DNA of 35,622 nt from a virus. The notes beneath the pieces were generated by a model, which ran no database searches, had not been told where the DNA came from, and was given only the letters and a program-made list of their open reading frames with translations. Shown in pieces: positions 6,735 through 16,481 of this stretch (positions are counted from its first letter, which is position 1; each line of letters starts with the position of its first letter). The stretch lies in IMG/VR virus record IMGVR_UViG_3300049893_001646, positions 1 to 35,622 of that record. One strand, given 5' to 3'. A program made the translations under genes and the position numbers.

Positions 6735-7868
6735 CTACCGCGCGAGTCGATTCACCTCGGTCATCAGCCCCGCCACCATCACCTCCACCGTCTCCGGCGC
6801 ATTCTCAGGCGTCACCTTCAGCTCACGCGTCTCCGCGTCATACTCCGTCGCGATCGCCAAAAACGTCCGCCGGTCGTCGAAAATCTGGCTATACCCCGCC
6901 ACGTACGGCGGCAAATCCACGATCTGCACGACCTCACCCGCCTTGACGTAGTACGACGGCCACTCGATCCCCCGGGGGTCGCGCACCACCCCACCCTTGA
7001 TCACCATGTCCGACGACCGCAGCGTCGGCCTTGACCGCGTCTCCAACCAGGCCAGCGCGATATTGCGCACCGGCGACGACCCGGCGCCCTCCCACGTCCG
7101 AAACTCCCGCGGCAACGCGTACACCCCGGTCCGACTGTACCCCAGCTTTTGCGCCGTATCCTCCCGGCTATACGGTCGGCTCCGCTGCCGCGTCCCGGCC
7201 AGGTCCGTGTACTCCACCACCACCGCCGAGTACATCGCCGACCGATCCGCCTCAAACTCCCACTCGCTCCAGATGTCCGCCATCGTGGTCGTCCAATGGA
7301 TCGCCGTTGGCCGCGCGAAATACTCCAGCCGCTTGTCCGCGCCCACCCGCGCGTAGTGCGGCGCCCCCGCCGCCGACCCGATCTTGACCAGGTTGGTCAA
7401 AATGTCCCCCGGTCGCTGGAAATCGTAGATCACCTGGCCGCCGTTACCCAGGTCCGTCGTGTTGGTCGTCACGATCAGCGCCGTGTCCTGGCTCAACAGC
7501 GGACAGGCTTGCAGCAACTGGTAGATCACACCGTGCGCGTACACCGTTGGCGCCACCGTCAACGTCACCGGGTTGTCCCACATCGACAACCCCCACCCCT
7601 CGCACACCAACCGCGACTGATCCTCCCGGATCACTGGTCGCGCCAGCCGTCCCGACCAAATCACCTGGCCGCCGGCGTCGGTCAGCTCGCACCGCGTCAT
7701 CGTCTGCTCGTCGAGCTCGACCCATCGTTCGGTCTGCGCCCCCACGACCGTCGCCGACAACTCCCAACAGCCGCCCGGCAACTTCGTCGAAAACACGATC
7801 TCCGCCGGCTCGCCGAATCGGCTTACCAGCTTACCCGACGTGTCGTAAAAACGCAGCGCCAGCGTCAC
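6735..7868 (-). CDS. Tail tip/baseplate hub-like protein
   Basis: 377 residues starting at GTG 7868, seven bases downstream of the preceding stop with a GAGG-type site. The N-terminal half is rich in beta-strand-like segments and Trp/Tyr; the C-terminus ends with a typical segment about the rate of attitude of strands followed by a short helix. No catalytic motif is seen. Position, directly after the tape measure and the large distal tail protein, and size match the tail-associated hub (gp27-like) proteins of siphoviruses. The assignment rests mainly on gene order. Confidence 0.6.
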   Translation of the reverse strand: MTLALRFYDTSGKLVSRFGEPAEIVFSTKLPGGCWELSATVVGAQTERWVELDEQTMTRCELTDAGGQVIWSGRLARPVIREDQSRLVCEGWGLSMWDNPVTLTVAPTVYAHGVIYQLLQACPLLSQDTALIVTTNTTDLGNGGQVIYDFQRPGDILTNLVKIGSAAGAPHYARVGADKRLEYFARPTAIHWTTTMADIWSEWEFEADRSAMYSAVVVEYTDLAGTRQRSRPYSREDTAQKLGYSRTGVYALPREFRTWEGAGSSPVRNIALAWLETRSRPTLRSSDMVIKGGVVRDPRGIEWPSYYVKAGEVVQIVDLPPYVAGYSQIFDDRRTFLAIATEYDAETRELKVTPENAPETVEVMVAGLMTEVNRLAR

Positions 7869-7875
7869 CTCGGCC

Positions 7876-10185
7876 TCACCTCAGATTGATCGTCCGGCCC
7901 TGAATCGCGCCGTAAAACACCACCTGATCGGTGATGACCGACTCCGTGTTCGTCGCCCGATTCCCGCCAAAAATCAGTCGATTCGTCTGCCCCGGCACGA
8001 GTGTCGGAAATTTCCCGTCGATCGCGCCCGTCGGCGTCTTGAACCGCGGCGAGTTCGCGGCGTCAAACTCGACCCGGTATACCTCGCCGTCCTCGCGGAA
8101 CTGCGCCCACGACAACGACGCCAGCGGCGCCGTCGACGCCGGCCGCCACTCCACGTAATCGAGCTTGTCCCCAAACGGGATAAACTGCACCCGGTCCCAC
8201 TGCGCCGGGTATGTCGAATTGCCCGAGTCGTACAGCGTCACCGTACACTCCGCCAGCATACCCTCCGGCGTCGCCGCCAACGGGATCGGAAACACCCCGA
8301 AGTCGAGTTCTTGCCAATAGCCATTCAGCGCCGAGTCGATCAGTTGCGCCGTGCTGAATCGCGCGTACGTCGCGTCGCCCTGCGCCACCACCACCTGAAA
8401 CCAGGTCGGGTACGTGTGGTTGATTCGGCACCGCGCTTTGATCCGATAGAACCCGTAGAAGTCCGGGCCATAGATGTAGTCGTAGGCCGTCGCGACCACC
8501 GACTCCTTGCTGCGCGTGTACGGCGTCACGCTGTAGCCCGTATCGTCAAACGTCGTCACCGCGCCGACCTGGCCGACCTTCGACCGTTGGTCAACCCGAC
8601 AGATGATATAGCCCACCGCGCCCGATGCCGCCGCCCACGTGATCCGGTTGAAATTCGTGCTAGACAGCGTCGCGTTGCCGGTCGTCGTTGTGCCACCCGA
8701 CGACACCAGCGACTCCGAGCCGTCCGAGAACACGGCCACGACCCAGTAGTTGTAGGTCGTCGAGCCGGGCGTCCCTTGTGGCGTCACCGTGACGCTGGTC
8801 GGCGCGTTCGGCGGCGTCCGCGCGCTGTCCAACCGGTTGCCGTTCGAGCACGCCGCGTCCACCGCCGCGCTCGCGCCCGTCAACAACGTGTTGAACGACT
8901 CCGCCTCACGCTGGTGCGTGAAGCTAGTCGACGGCTTCACCCGGTTCGCCGCCCACAACTTTGCCAGCCCCGTCCCACCCGACACAACGCCCAGCGTCGC
9001 CCGCACGTTCGGCGCCACGTTCCCCGGCACACCGCCCACATCCACGTAACTCGGATACGTCGCGTCGCCGCGAAACCAAGTGTCGAGGTCGCCAACCGTC
9101 GTCAGTGAATCCGCCTCTTTGCCGCCGCTGTAAAGGTCCGCCGCGCTCACGAGATAGATGCCGTCAAAGTTGAGCCCGTGCCGAATGTCGTCGATCGCGC
9201 CGGTGAACTGGTTGGAGTTGTCCCACTCCCGCCCCGCCCGAATCTGACCCATCGTGTACAGCGCCGTCACCGACCCGACGTTGCCGGTCACCGACTTGAC
9301 GCCATCGAGGTAGAGCGCCAACCCGTGCTGATAGTCCGTCCCGTACTGGCCCCAGGTCAGGCAAATGTGGTGCAACGAGTCCGCCGCCCACGTCCCGCTA
9401 TTGAGCGTGATGTAGGTCGACCCGGCGGTCGGCACACCTCCGACGTTGAAATTAACCGAGAACGTCAACCGACTCGAATCAAGTTGGAGTTTGAAATTGC
9501 CCGACTGCTCGTGCAAAATCGTTTTCGTCGCCGCGTTGTAGGCGTGCGTGTTCCACAACCAAAACGAGATGACGCCTGAGTTGACCGTCAGTTCGGTCGT
9601 GCCCGGCATCACCACCCAGTTCGTCCCGTTGAGCACCAACCCCGACCCGTAGCCGAGGCCCGACGCCGAGGACGATCCCTGCCGCTCGACGATCGGTCGC
9701 CACGGTCCATGCAGGTACGGATCAGCTTCCAACCGCAACGTCGACTCGAAAACCGCGTCCGCCACCAACCCGAACGAAAACCAGTCTTGGGGAAACTCCC
9801 AATACCCGTCCCGCACCGGCGACCAGTAGCGCTTGGTCGAGTTCTGCAACTGCCAGACCAGGTACACCGGCCGGTTCCCCAGCATCGTTTCGCCCAGTTC
9901 CGACCGCCGCCGCGACTGCTCGATCAGCGCGTCAAACCGCGCCTGCGCCACCTGCAACGCGTCCGGCGACGCGCCCGCCACCATCGGTCGAATCGTCATC
10001 GGTCGATTGCCGTGCGAGTGCGCGATCACGCGGTGTACCGTCCGGATCAACGACACCTTGCGCTCCGTTTTGACGATCGGTGGGTACCCCGGATCAAACC
10101 CCGCGTCGTGGACCCCATAACTGGTATCGGTCCCGCCCAGTTCGATCGTCGTCACGCCGTCCGTCAGCCGCAGCAGATGCGCCAC
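7876..10185 (-). CDS. Large distal tail protein with LamG-like sugar-binding domain
   Basis: 769 residues from GTG 10185, overlapping the tape-measure stop by one base (TAGTG). The N-terminal ~180 residues look like a distal-tail (Dit-like) adaptor. About 185-345 form a concanavalin/LamG-like jelly roll: a segment with GTNWVVMPGTTELTV, then ALYLDGVKSVTG and GAIDDIRH, the usual end of such folds. A fibronectin-III-like region follows (about 460-555: PPNAPTSVTVTP start, NYWVVAVFSDG, a closing TTFDDTGYS). The C-terminus looks like a second beta sandwich. This is a modular host-contact protein at the tail tip, probably binding a surface polysaccharide. Confidence 0.75.
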   Translation of the reverse strand: MAHLLRLTDGVTTIELGGTDTSYGVHDAGFDPGYPPIVKTERKVSLIRTVHRVIAHSHGNRPMTIRPMVAGASPDALQVAQARFDALIEQSRRRSELGETMLGNRPVYLVWQLQNSTKRYWSPVRDGYWEFPQDWFSFGLVADAVFESTLRLEADPYLHGPWRPIVERQGSSSASGLGYGSGLVLNGTNWVVMPGTTELTVNSGVISFWLWNTHAYNAATKTILHEQSGNFKLQLDSSRLTFSVNFNVGGVPTAGSTYITLNSGTWAADSLHHICLTWGQYGTDYQHGLALYLDGVKSVTGNVGSVTALYTMGQIRAGREWDNSNQFTGAIDDIRHGLNFDGIYLVSAADLYSGGKEADSLTTVGDLDTWFRGDATYPSYVDVGGVPGNVAPNVRATLGVVSGGTGLAKLWAANRVKPSTSFTHQREAESFNTLLTGASAAVDAACSNGNRLDSARTPPNAPTSVTVTPQGTPGSTTYNYWVVAVFSDGSESLVSSGGTTTTGNATLSSTNFNRITWAAASGAVGYIICRVDQRSKVGQVGAVTTFDDTGYSVTPYTRSKESVVATAYDYIYGPDFYGFYRIKARCRINHTYPTWFQVVVAQGDATYARFSTAQLIDSALNGYWQELDFGVFPIPLAATPEGMLAECTVTLYDSGNSTYPAQWDRVQFIPFGDKLDYVEWRPASTAPLASLSWAQFREDGEVYRVEFDAANSPRFKTPTGAIDGKFPTLVPGQTNRLIFGGNRATNTESVITDQVVFYGAIQGRTINLR

Positions 10186-13100
10186 TACGACACCCCAATC
10201 CCGCCGCTCAACTGCAGGCTACGCGTTCGGCGCCCCAGCTTCTCGGCGACCCGGTCCGCCAGCCGTTCCAGGTCCAGCGTCGTGTTGACGTTCCACGTCT
10301 GGTGCACCACCTGCGCCCCGCCACCGCCCTCCGACACCGCGCCCCGAATGTAGGACTTCAGGTCCGACAGTGGCGCCACCGCCTCAGACTCCCACCCCTC
10401 GCCGATCCAGGTCAGGATCGGGCGGCGCACAATGCCACCCTCGGCCAGACCTCGTTTCGGCGCCGGCCCCGCCGCCCGTTCGATCCCCTGGTCAAACGGG
10501 TGGTTGAACAGATCGCCGTCGAAGTTGAGTAACCGACGCCAGCCGTTCGCGCCAACCCAGCCCGTCGAGATCAACCCGGCGAGCCACTCCATCATCTCGT
10601 CGCGTGTTTTGCCGCCGACCGGCGAAAACGTGGTGTTGCCCATACCCAATCGTTGCAACCAATCCTGGAGGTAGGTCTCCCATTGCCCGCCGGACATTTG
10701 GCGCATGGACGCCATCAACGCATTGAACGCGCCACCCGGTCCAACTCCCGGCTTGCCAGTCGGCGCTGAGTCAAACCCGTAGTCGGTTCCCGGTGGCATC
10801 AACGCCGAACCGATTTTCGCCAGGTCTTTTTTGGCCTGCTCGCGAAACCCTTTCACGAACTCTTTGCCGGCGTCTTTGCCCGCTTCCAGCAATTCTTTGC
10901 GAATCGCGCTTTGCAGCGACTCGACGGTGTCGCGCGCGATGTCCGGCGCCGCCGCCGCTGTGCCGTGGACGAACGCCTCGCCAAACTGTTTAGCCGCGTT
11001 GTTGCCGAACGAATCAATCCCCTGTAACCCACCGACACGCCGCCGGGAGGTTTCCTCCCAAATCCGCGCCCATTCCTCTTGCATCGCCGCCGCGCGCTTT
11101 CGCATCGCCTCTTGCGCTTGCGGGTTGCTCAGGTACGGGTACTGGTCAGCCTCATAAGGCGACATCAACCCGCGCCCGTGGCGACCGAACGGCGATTCGG
11201 CGTCAACGCCCTGAATGCCGCCAACCCGCCGACGAATCTCGTCGCTCCGCGCCGCAATGTGGTTCACGTAGGCGTCGGCGGTCGCCTGGCCGATGGTCTG
11301 GCCAAGCTGCGCGCCGATTTCCTGACCGACCCGCGCGAGACCGCCGCCAGTGCGAACGCGCGCTGAGAACGAACCGGGAAACCCGTCAGCGACGCCGTTG
11401 GCGAACGCTTCGGACCACGAAGTGATCGCCTCGCGCCCCTGCGCCACGTTGTAGACAGGGATCGGCGCGCGATGTGGATCCCAGCCCATCAGCCCGGTCC
11501 GCTGCTTCAGGTAGTACGCCGACTGCCGGGCCAGTTCTTCCATGTAGGCGCGGTACTCGGTGCGGGCGTAATGGTAGGCTCCGTCCTGGATTTCACGTTC
11601 AAGGCGCGCCGTCGTCATCTTCCCCAGACCCTTCGACAGCACTTCCTCAACCTCCGGCCCGACCGCCTTCGCGAACGCCTGACCAACCGCCCGCCCGGCG
11701 GCGCCCAGTTCGCGTTCGCCGTGAGATCGCGTCTCACGCGCGACCGCCTCGGTCGCCTGCCGCATCGCCTTCGGCGCTTCGTGCTCGGCGCAATCGGCGA
11801 TCTGTTTGACCGCCTTGTGACCCGTCTTACACGCCTCATCAATCACCGTTTGGCCGTGCGCCTTGAGACCCGACGTGACGCCGTCCACGATCTCCATGCC
11901 GAGTTCTTCAGCGACCCGACCCATACCGCCGATCTTGCGCTTGGCCGTGTTGATCGCCGTGGTGGCCATCGTCGTGACGGCGGCGACCGCGTCCGGCGTC
12001 GCAGCGTAAACGCCCGCCGACAATCCGTAAACCAAGTCCTCGCCGACCTGGCGCAACCGCCGTGACGGCGCGTTCTGCAACACCGCGTTGGCCGTGTCGA
12101 TCGTCGTCTCGCCCAAATCGGTCACCGCGTCGATCACATCGCTGAGTTTGGCGTCGATCCCGTCGATGAACCCCTGCATCACGTTGACGCCGATCTCGTA
12201 AAACACCTTCGACGGCGACTCGATCTTGTACTTGTCCTGGGCGGCCTTCACCACCGATTCCGCCCACGACTGGATCGCGCCAACCGCCCGCCCGACGTTG
12301 TTCTGAATGCCGGTCACGAACCCGTCGACCAACTGACCGCCCAAGCGCAGCGCGGCGGTGGCCAGGCTGCTGGCCGTGTCCGACACCCACCCCAGGATTT
12401 GTAACGCCAGGGTCTTCAGGTAGTCGTGGACACTCACCCAAACCTGCCCCGCCCATTCCGACAGCGCCGTCACCCACTCGGTCACCGCCGCCGCGATCGA
12501 CGACGCGGTCGTCGATAACCACTCGGCAAGCGACCCCCAGAACGCGGCCAGGAAGCCGCTCGCCGCCGTCCACGCGTCGTTGACCCACTGCGATAGATCG
12601 CGCACACGATCGCCGGCCCAGGCCGCGACCGGACCCACCACGCTCGCCAACCAGGCGCTGAACCCTGACCAGTAGCCGCCCAGAAAGCCGCTTGCGGCGT
12701 TCCACGCGTCGCTCACCCACTGCGACAGGTCGCGCGCCCGGTCGACCGTCCACGCGACTAACGGCGCGACCATCTGCCCGAGCAGTTCCAGGAATTCGAG
12801 CGCGTAGAACGTCGCGATGATCCGGCCAATGCGCAGCACGTCAGCCGACCAGGTCACAAACGGCTCCGCCCACCTCGCGACGTCAGCGACCAACTGCGCG
12901 CCCGCCGCGATCACCCCGTCAATGAACGACTGAACGCCAGCGATCACCGAGCCGGTCAATTCGCCGACCCAGCCCAGCGCCGCATTCGCCATCTCATCGA
13001 ACCAACCGGCGACGCCGGTCGACAGGCCACTGATCTCGTCGGCGATGGCCTGACTAGCGCCGCTCGCCGCTTCACCCCAACCACTGAACGCCGTTTGCCA

Positions 13101-14717
13101 GTCGCCCGCCATGATCGCGGCGCCGAACGTCTGGATCGCCGACAGCGCGTTCGCCGTGTGCGTCTGAATGTCCAGAAAGTTCGTCGCCCACGCCGCGCCC
13201 AGCAACCCAGCGACGGCGGCGATCCCGACAATTGCCAGCGAGATCGGCCCCATCGCCACCGTCAACGCCGCGAACCCCGCGATCGCCGCCACCAACGGCG
13301 GACCCAACCCCACAATCACCGCCGTCAAGGCCAGCGCCGCCGTAGCCCCGGCTGCAAAGCCTCCAATCGCCGTCTGTTGCGTCGCGTCGAGCGACTGGTA
13401 CCAACTCACCAAACCGGAGACCGCGTCTTGTGCGCCGCTGATCGCGTTCAGGACGCCTTGCACCGCCGAACCAAACGCATCACCCACGCCCGCGACCGCC
13501 GCCATCGCGTCCGGCGACTCCATCAGCTTGTTCAAAAACCCGGTGATCTCGTCCACCGCCACCCGCACGCCCGGCGCCAACCGCTCCCCGAACATAATCG
13601 CCAGCGTCTCCGCCGACCCCTTCATCTGCTCGATTGACCCGGCCAGGTTGTCCAGTCGCGCCGTGGCCACCTCCTCCGCCGTCACCTTCGACATCGCGTC
13701 GGCCATTTCGCGGAACCCCTCGGCGCCCTGCTTCGCGAAAATCGACGCCGCCCGAATCGCGTCCGAACCGAACATCTTATACAGCGCGTCGGCCTGCTCC
13801 TGGCTCGACATATCCTTGAGCGCGTCTTGCAACAGCCCGGCGATCTCGGCCATGCCCTTGACTTTGCCCTGGGCGTCGAAAAACGCGTTGCCGGTCTTGT
13901 TCGCGCCAGTGATGAGCTGCTCTTGCATCAAACCAAGCTCTTTGAACAGCGCGATGTCGTCTTTGGTCCTTGGCTGCAAGTTCGCCAAGAACGTCTTGAG
14001 CGACGTCCCCGCGTCCGACCCCTTGAGCCCCATCTGCCCGAGCACCGCGATCGCCTGCGCCGTGTCGTCAAACGAGAGGCCGACCTGCGCCGCCATCGCC
14101 CCCGCCATCTGAAGCGAGTAGCCGAAGTCTGTAACCGACAGTGACGACGCGTTCGCGGCGCCGGCGATCAAGTCGGCCACGTGCGCCATGCCGTCGCCTT
14201 TGATGCCGAACATCGCCATCGAGTTCGACGCGATTTCCGCCGCTTTCGGCAGAGACACCTCGCCAGCGGCAGCCAGGTTGAGCGTCGCCGCTGCCGCGCC
14301 GTTCAGCACGTCCTGAACGCTGACGCCACCTTTGACCAACTCTTCCATGCCCTGCGCGGCTTCGCGCGCCGAGAACACCGTGTCCTTGCCGAGCTTGAGG
14401 TCCAGATCGTGCAACGCCTGCATCTGACCCTTGGCCGCCGCCGACGCCTCGGCGTTGCTCGACATCGCTTCCTTGTACAGCCCGGACACCGCGGCGACGC
14501 CACTCAACGCCTTTTCAAACTGCGTGAACGTTGATACCGCCTCCACGCTGCCGGCCGTCAGCGCCGCGATCCCGCCCACCGCCGCCGCGCCGGCAGCCAG
14601 AGCGACGTTTTTGGCAGCGCCCGACGCGCCACCCATCGCCGTGCCCAATTTGTTCAGGGTCGGCGACAAGTGGTCCTGGCCGTAGATGCCAATGTCAACG
14701 CGCTTGGTGTCGGCCAC
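10185..14717 (-). CDS. Tail tape measure protein (TP901 type)
   Basis: 1510 residues, start GTG 14717 with AAAGG eight bases upstream, inside the frameshifted chaperone frame. The N-terminal third (about 75-330) is the conserved TP901 core: an alpha-helical region with FSAREAAQGMEELVKGG and LNLAAAGEVSLPKAAEIAS. The middle has hydrophobic helices (about 440-510) and two near-identical Trp-rich 44-residue units (DLSQWVSDAWNAASGF and DLSQWVNDAWTAASGF). SPSKVFYEIG near 840 and a C-terminal LAEGGIVRRPILTWIGE are also typical. It sets tail length and is ejected before DNA. With about 1.5 angstrom per residue, as established for lambda-type tails, the tail would exceed 200 nm. Confidence 0.93.
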   Translation of the reverse strand: MADTKRVDIGIYGQDHLSPTLNKLGTAMGGASGAAKNVALAAGAAAVGGIAALTAGSVEAVSTFTQFEKALSGVAAVSGLYKEAMSSNAEASAAAKGQMQALHDLDLKLGKDTVFSAREAAQGMEELVKGGVSVQDVLNGAAAATLNLAAAGEVSLPKAAEIASNSMAMFGIKGDGMAHVADLIAGAANASSLSVTDFGYSLQMAGAMAAQVGLSFDDTAQAIAVLGQMGLKGSDAGTSLKTFLANLQPRTKDDIALFKELGLMQEQLITGANKTGNAFFDAQGKVKGMAEIAGLLQDALKDMSSQEQADALYKMFGSDAIRAASIFAKQGAEGFREMADAMSKVTAEEVATARLDNLAGSIEQMKGSAETLAIMFGERLAPGVRVAVDEITGFLNKLMESPDAMAAVAGVGDAFGSAVQGVLNAISGAQDAVSGLVSWYQSLDATQQTAIGGFAAGATAALALTAVIVGLGPPLVAAIAGFAALTVAMGPISLAIVGIAAVAGLLGAAWATNFLDIQTHTANALSAIQTFGAAIMAGDWQTAFSGWGEAASGASQAIADEISGLSTGVAGWFDEMANAALGWVGELTGSVIAGVQSFIDGVIAAGAQLVADVARWAEPFVTWSADVLRIGRIIATFYALEFLELLGQMVAPLVAWTVDRARDLSQWVSDAWNAASGFLGGYWSGFSAWLASVVGPVAAWAGDRVRDLSQWVNDAWTAASGFLAAFWGSLAEWLSTTASSIAAAVTEWVTALSEWAGQVWVSVHDYLKTLALQILGWVSDTASSLATAALRLGGQLVDGFVTGIQNNVGRAVGAIQSWAESVVKAAQDKYKIESPSKVFYEIGVNVMQGFIDGIDAKLSDVIDAVTDLGETTIDTANAVLQNAPSRRLRQVGEDLVYGLSAGVYAATPDAVAAVTTMATTAINTAKRKIGGMGRVAEELGMEIVDGVTSGLKAHGQTVIDEACKTGHKAVKQIADCAEHEAPKAMRQATEAVARETRSHGERELGAAGRAVGQAFAKAVGPEVEEVLSKGLGKMTTARLEREIQDGAYHYARTEYRAYMEELARQSAYYLKQRTGLMGWDPHRAPIPVYNVAQGREAITSWSEAFANGVADGFPGSFSARVRTGGGLARVGQEIGAQLGQTIGQATADAYVNHIAARSDEIRRRVGGIQGVDAESPFGRHGRGLMSPYEADQYPYLSNPQAQEAMRKRAAAMQEEWARIWEETSRRRVGGLQGIDSFGNNAAKQFGEAFVHGTAAAAPDIARDTVESLQSAIRKELLEAGKDAGKEFVKGFREQAKKDLAKIGSALMPPGTDYGFDSAPTGKPGVGPGGAFNALMASMRQMSGGQWETYLQDWLQRLGMGNTTFSPVGGKTRDEMMEWLAGLISTGWVGANGWRRLLNFDGDLFNHPFDQGIERAAGPAPKRGLAEGGIVRRPILTWIGEGWESEAVAPLSDLKSYIRGAVSEGGGGAQVVHQTWNVNTTLDLERLADRVAEKLGRRTRSLQLSGGIGVS
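12537..12760 (-). repeat. Direct repeat of about 132 bp inside the tape measure gene
   Basis: Two similar blocks, about 12537-12630 and 12667-12760, offset by roughly 130 bases, encode near-identical Trp-rich segments of the tape measure protein. In-frame duplication of this kind changes the length of the protein and hence tail length. Confidence 0.65.
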
Positions 14718-15410
14718 GTTTTGCGCCTTTCTCGATCGTTTCGCGGCGCAGCTTTTGCTGCTCTTCCCAGATGGTCATGAGCGCCTCGGTTTCGTCGGCG
14801 TCCATCTGGTCGTAGGTCGCCAGCGCGCCAGGGTACGCCTGGCAAAACACGGCTTTTTTGACCCGCTCGGCCATCAGGTAATCGTCGGTCGGACCGCCTA
14901 AGAGGTAGAAACGGACGCGGCTACGGTACCGTTGTGATTTGGGTTTGCGCCTTCGCCGCCTCCGCTGCCACTGCCGCCGGTCAGGTAACGGGTTTGCAAC
15001 CGCTCAAAAATCGAGTCCTGAAGCGGCGACGGCACCGCGTCCCAGAATTCCGGGGCGGTTGGCGGCGCATCGCCGAAATTCGCCCGTTGCGCCGCGCCAG
15101 CCAGAAATACGATGCGTTTCTCGGTGAGCGCGGCGGTCGCCGCAAGCTGCTCCGGCAACGCCTCGATCAGCGCGTCGGGCGCCGCCTCGGCGTTCTCGGC
15201 TTGCGCCGCGGCGAGCGCGGTCTGTTGCCGCTTGACCTTGGCGGCGATCTGCGCCTGCGCGCCCAAGAAATCCATCAGCCGCGCCCGATCCGCGTTGATC
15301 GGGAGCAGCCGAAACGTGATCTCGAAACCGGCGAACTCGGGCTGAAAGTCGCCCAGGTCGACCGATAGCCCGAGTATCGGCAGTTGTCGGGTGCTGGTTG
15401 TGGTCGTCAT
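14695..15410 (-). CDS. Tail assembly chaperone, long form by -1 frameshift (gpGT-like)
   Basis: Reading the gpG-like gene and slipping one base back at AAACCCAAAT (14946-14937) continues without a stop through about 82 more codons to TGA at 14697-14695. The extension is clearly coding: RFYLLGG, DDYLMAERVKKA, ALATYDQMDADETEAL, MTIWEEQQKLRRE. The fused product would have about 238 residues. In lambda-type phages the short form binds the tail tube and the long form recruits the tape measure protein; their ratio is fixed by the slippage rate. The extension has no start codon with a ribosome site of its own and overlaps the tape measure start by 23 bases, all as in known siphovirus pairs. Confidence 0.85.
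14898..15410 (-). CDS. Tail assembly chaperone, short form (gpG-like)
   Basis: 170 residues from ATG 15410 to TAG 14898, with a GGGGAG site about 12 bases upstream. The N-terminal part has short beta-strand-like segments (LGLSVDLGDFQPEFAGFEITFRL in two pieces), then a helical Ala/Gln-rich body and a Gly/Ser-rich flexible tail just before the slip site. It lies between tail tube and tape measure genes, the invariant place of lambda gpG homologues. Sequence similarity to gpG itself is not obvious; identification rests on position and on the frameshift arrangement. Confidence 0.8.
   Translation of the reverse strand: MTTTTSTRQLPILGLSVDLGDFQPEFAGFEITFRLLPINADRARLMDFLGAQAQIAAKVKRQQTALAAAQAENAEAAPDALIEALPEQLAATAALTEKRIVFLAGAAQRANFGDAPPTAPEFWDAVPSPLQDSIFERLQTRYLTGGSGSGGGEGANPNHNGTVAASVSTS
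14937..14946 (-). promoter_or_regulatory. Programmed -1 frameshift slippery site
   Basis: The minus-strand sequence AAACCCAAAT holds two overlapping X-XXY-YYZ heptamers in the zero frame: A-AAC-CCA and C-CCA-AAT. Both allow tandem tRNA slippage with full re-pairing at the first two bases. It is 13 codons before the zero-frame stop. Confidence 0.8.
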
Positions 15411-15440
15411 CGTTGGTCATCTCTCCCCTCGGGCCTCAGC

Positions 15441-16457
15441 TTACGGATAGCTGCCGGCGCCTGTGCTATTGACGTTGTTGCGAATCTCCATCAGCCAGTC
15501 GTAGCCCAACGTCGGGTCAACCACCGGGATCATCTCGTGATCGACGATGACGCCTTGACCGTCCTGGCCACGCTTCCAACTCCGCCACTTGCCGGCGACG
15601 ATGAACTTCAGACCGGTGTACTCGCCGCCGCCGAGGCTGTCCCCGCGCAGTTCGAGCATCGCCACTTTTTGCGTGCCCGCCGTCGCCGTGCCGCCAGCGC
15701 CCGCCTGCCACGTGTCGTACTCCAACACGTTGGCGTTCGACAACGTGCGGATTTTGAATACCGGCATCAACGGTCCGCGCCGCGCCGCGATCCAATGCCG
15801 GTTGCCGCCGCCGCCGTAGTAGTAGGTGATCTCGCGTTGGAGGCCAACCTCGAAGTTGAGAACCGTATCGCTGACCGCCGCCGCTGGCACGGCCCCGGCG
15901 GCGTCGAGAAACGCGTACCGCTGCCAGTCCATCAGGTTTTGCGTGACCAAGAGCGAGTTGGACGTCAAGCTGTTGTTGTCGTCCAGCTTCTGCGCCGTGC
16001 CGCTAAACTCCGATGTCACCACACCGGCCTGCTCACCCTTGCACGACCACGATTCGAGCATCGCGGAGATTGCTTGCCAACCGTACTCGCCGTCGTAATG
16101 CTCGATCGACAACGGCTTGAACGTCTTGAGTGTCGCCGCCACGCCGGTCGACTGCCACGTGCGCTTGTACCCCGTGCCGGCGGTCGTCTTCGCGATGACG
16201 TGACACAAGTTGTGAAAAAACACCGCCTCGTTATCCGGCGTGAACTCGGCGGACAGCGTGAACGGCACGCTGAATTTCGTCGGCGTGACCCGCGAATTCG
16301 ACGCGAAGTCGCCCCGTGCGAGCTTGGTCTCGTGCCACTCTTGCTGTGGCGAAAAGTCGACTTCCATCGGCATGCGCCGGTCGATGGTCGTGGCGATCGT
16401 GCCAAACGTGTTGTTGGCCTCCAGCCCGACCTGAACATACCTGGTTGCGACGGTCAT
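15441..16457 (-). CDS. Major tail tube protein
   Basis: 338 residues, ATG 16457 with GGAGGTG a few bases upstream. Mostly beta-strand-like sequence with many Thr, Ser, Gly and aromatic residues. The N-terminus (RYVQVGLEANNTFGTIAT...) resembles the opening of phage tail tube proteins, and the C-terminal half includes a DHEMIPVV/DPTLGYDWL stretch. Gene order (neck proteins, this, chaperone pair, tape measure) is diagnostic. The tube hexamers build the flexible siphovirus tail; no additional Ig-like C-terminal domain is evident. Confidence 0.8.
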   Translation of the reverse strand: MTVATRYVQVGLEANNTFGTIATTIDRRMPMEVDFSPQQEWHETKLARGDFASNSRVTPTKFSVPFTLSAEFTPDNEAVFFHNLCHVIAKTTAGTGYKRTWQSTGVAATLKTFKPLSIEHYDGEYGWQAISAMLESWSCKGEQAGVVTSEFSGTAQKLDDNNSLTSNSLLVTQNLMDWQRYAFLDAAGAVPAAAVSDTVLNFEVGLQREITYYYGGGGNRHWIAARRGPLMPVFKIRTLSNANVLEYDTWQAGAGGTATAGTQKVAMLELRGDSLGGGEYTGLKFIVAGKWRSWKRGQDGQGVIVDHEMIPVVDPTLGYDWLMEIRNNVNSTGAGSYP

Positions 16458-16481
16458 TGCTGCACCTCCAGTTCGACGCGA

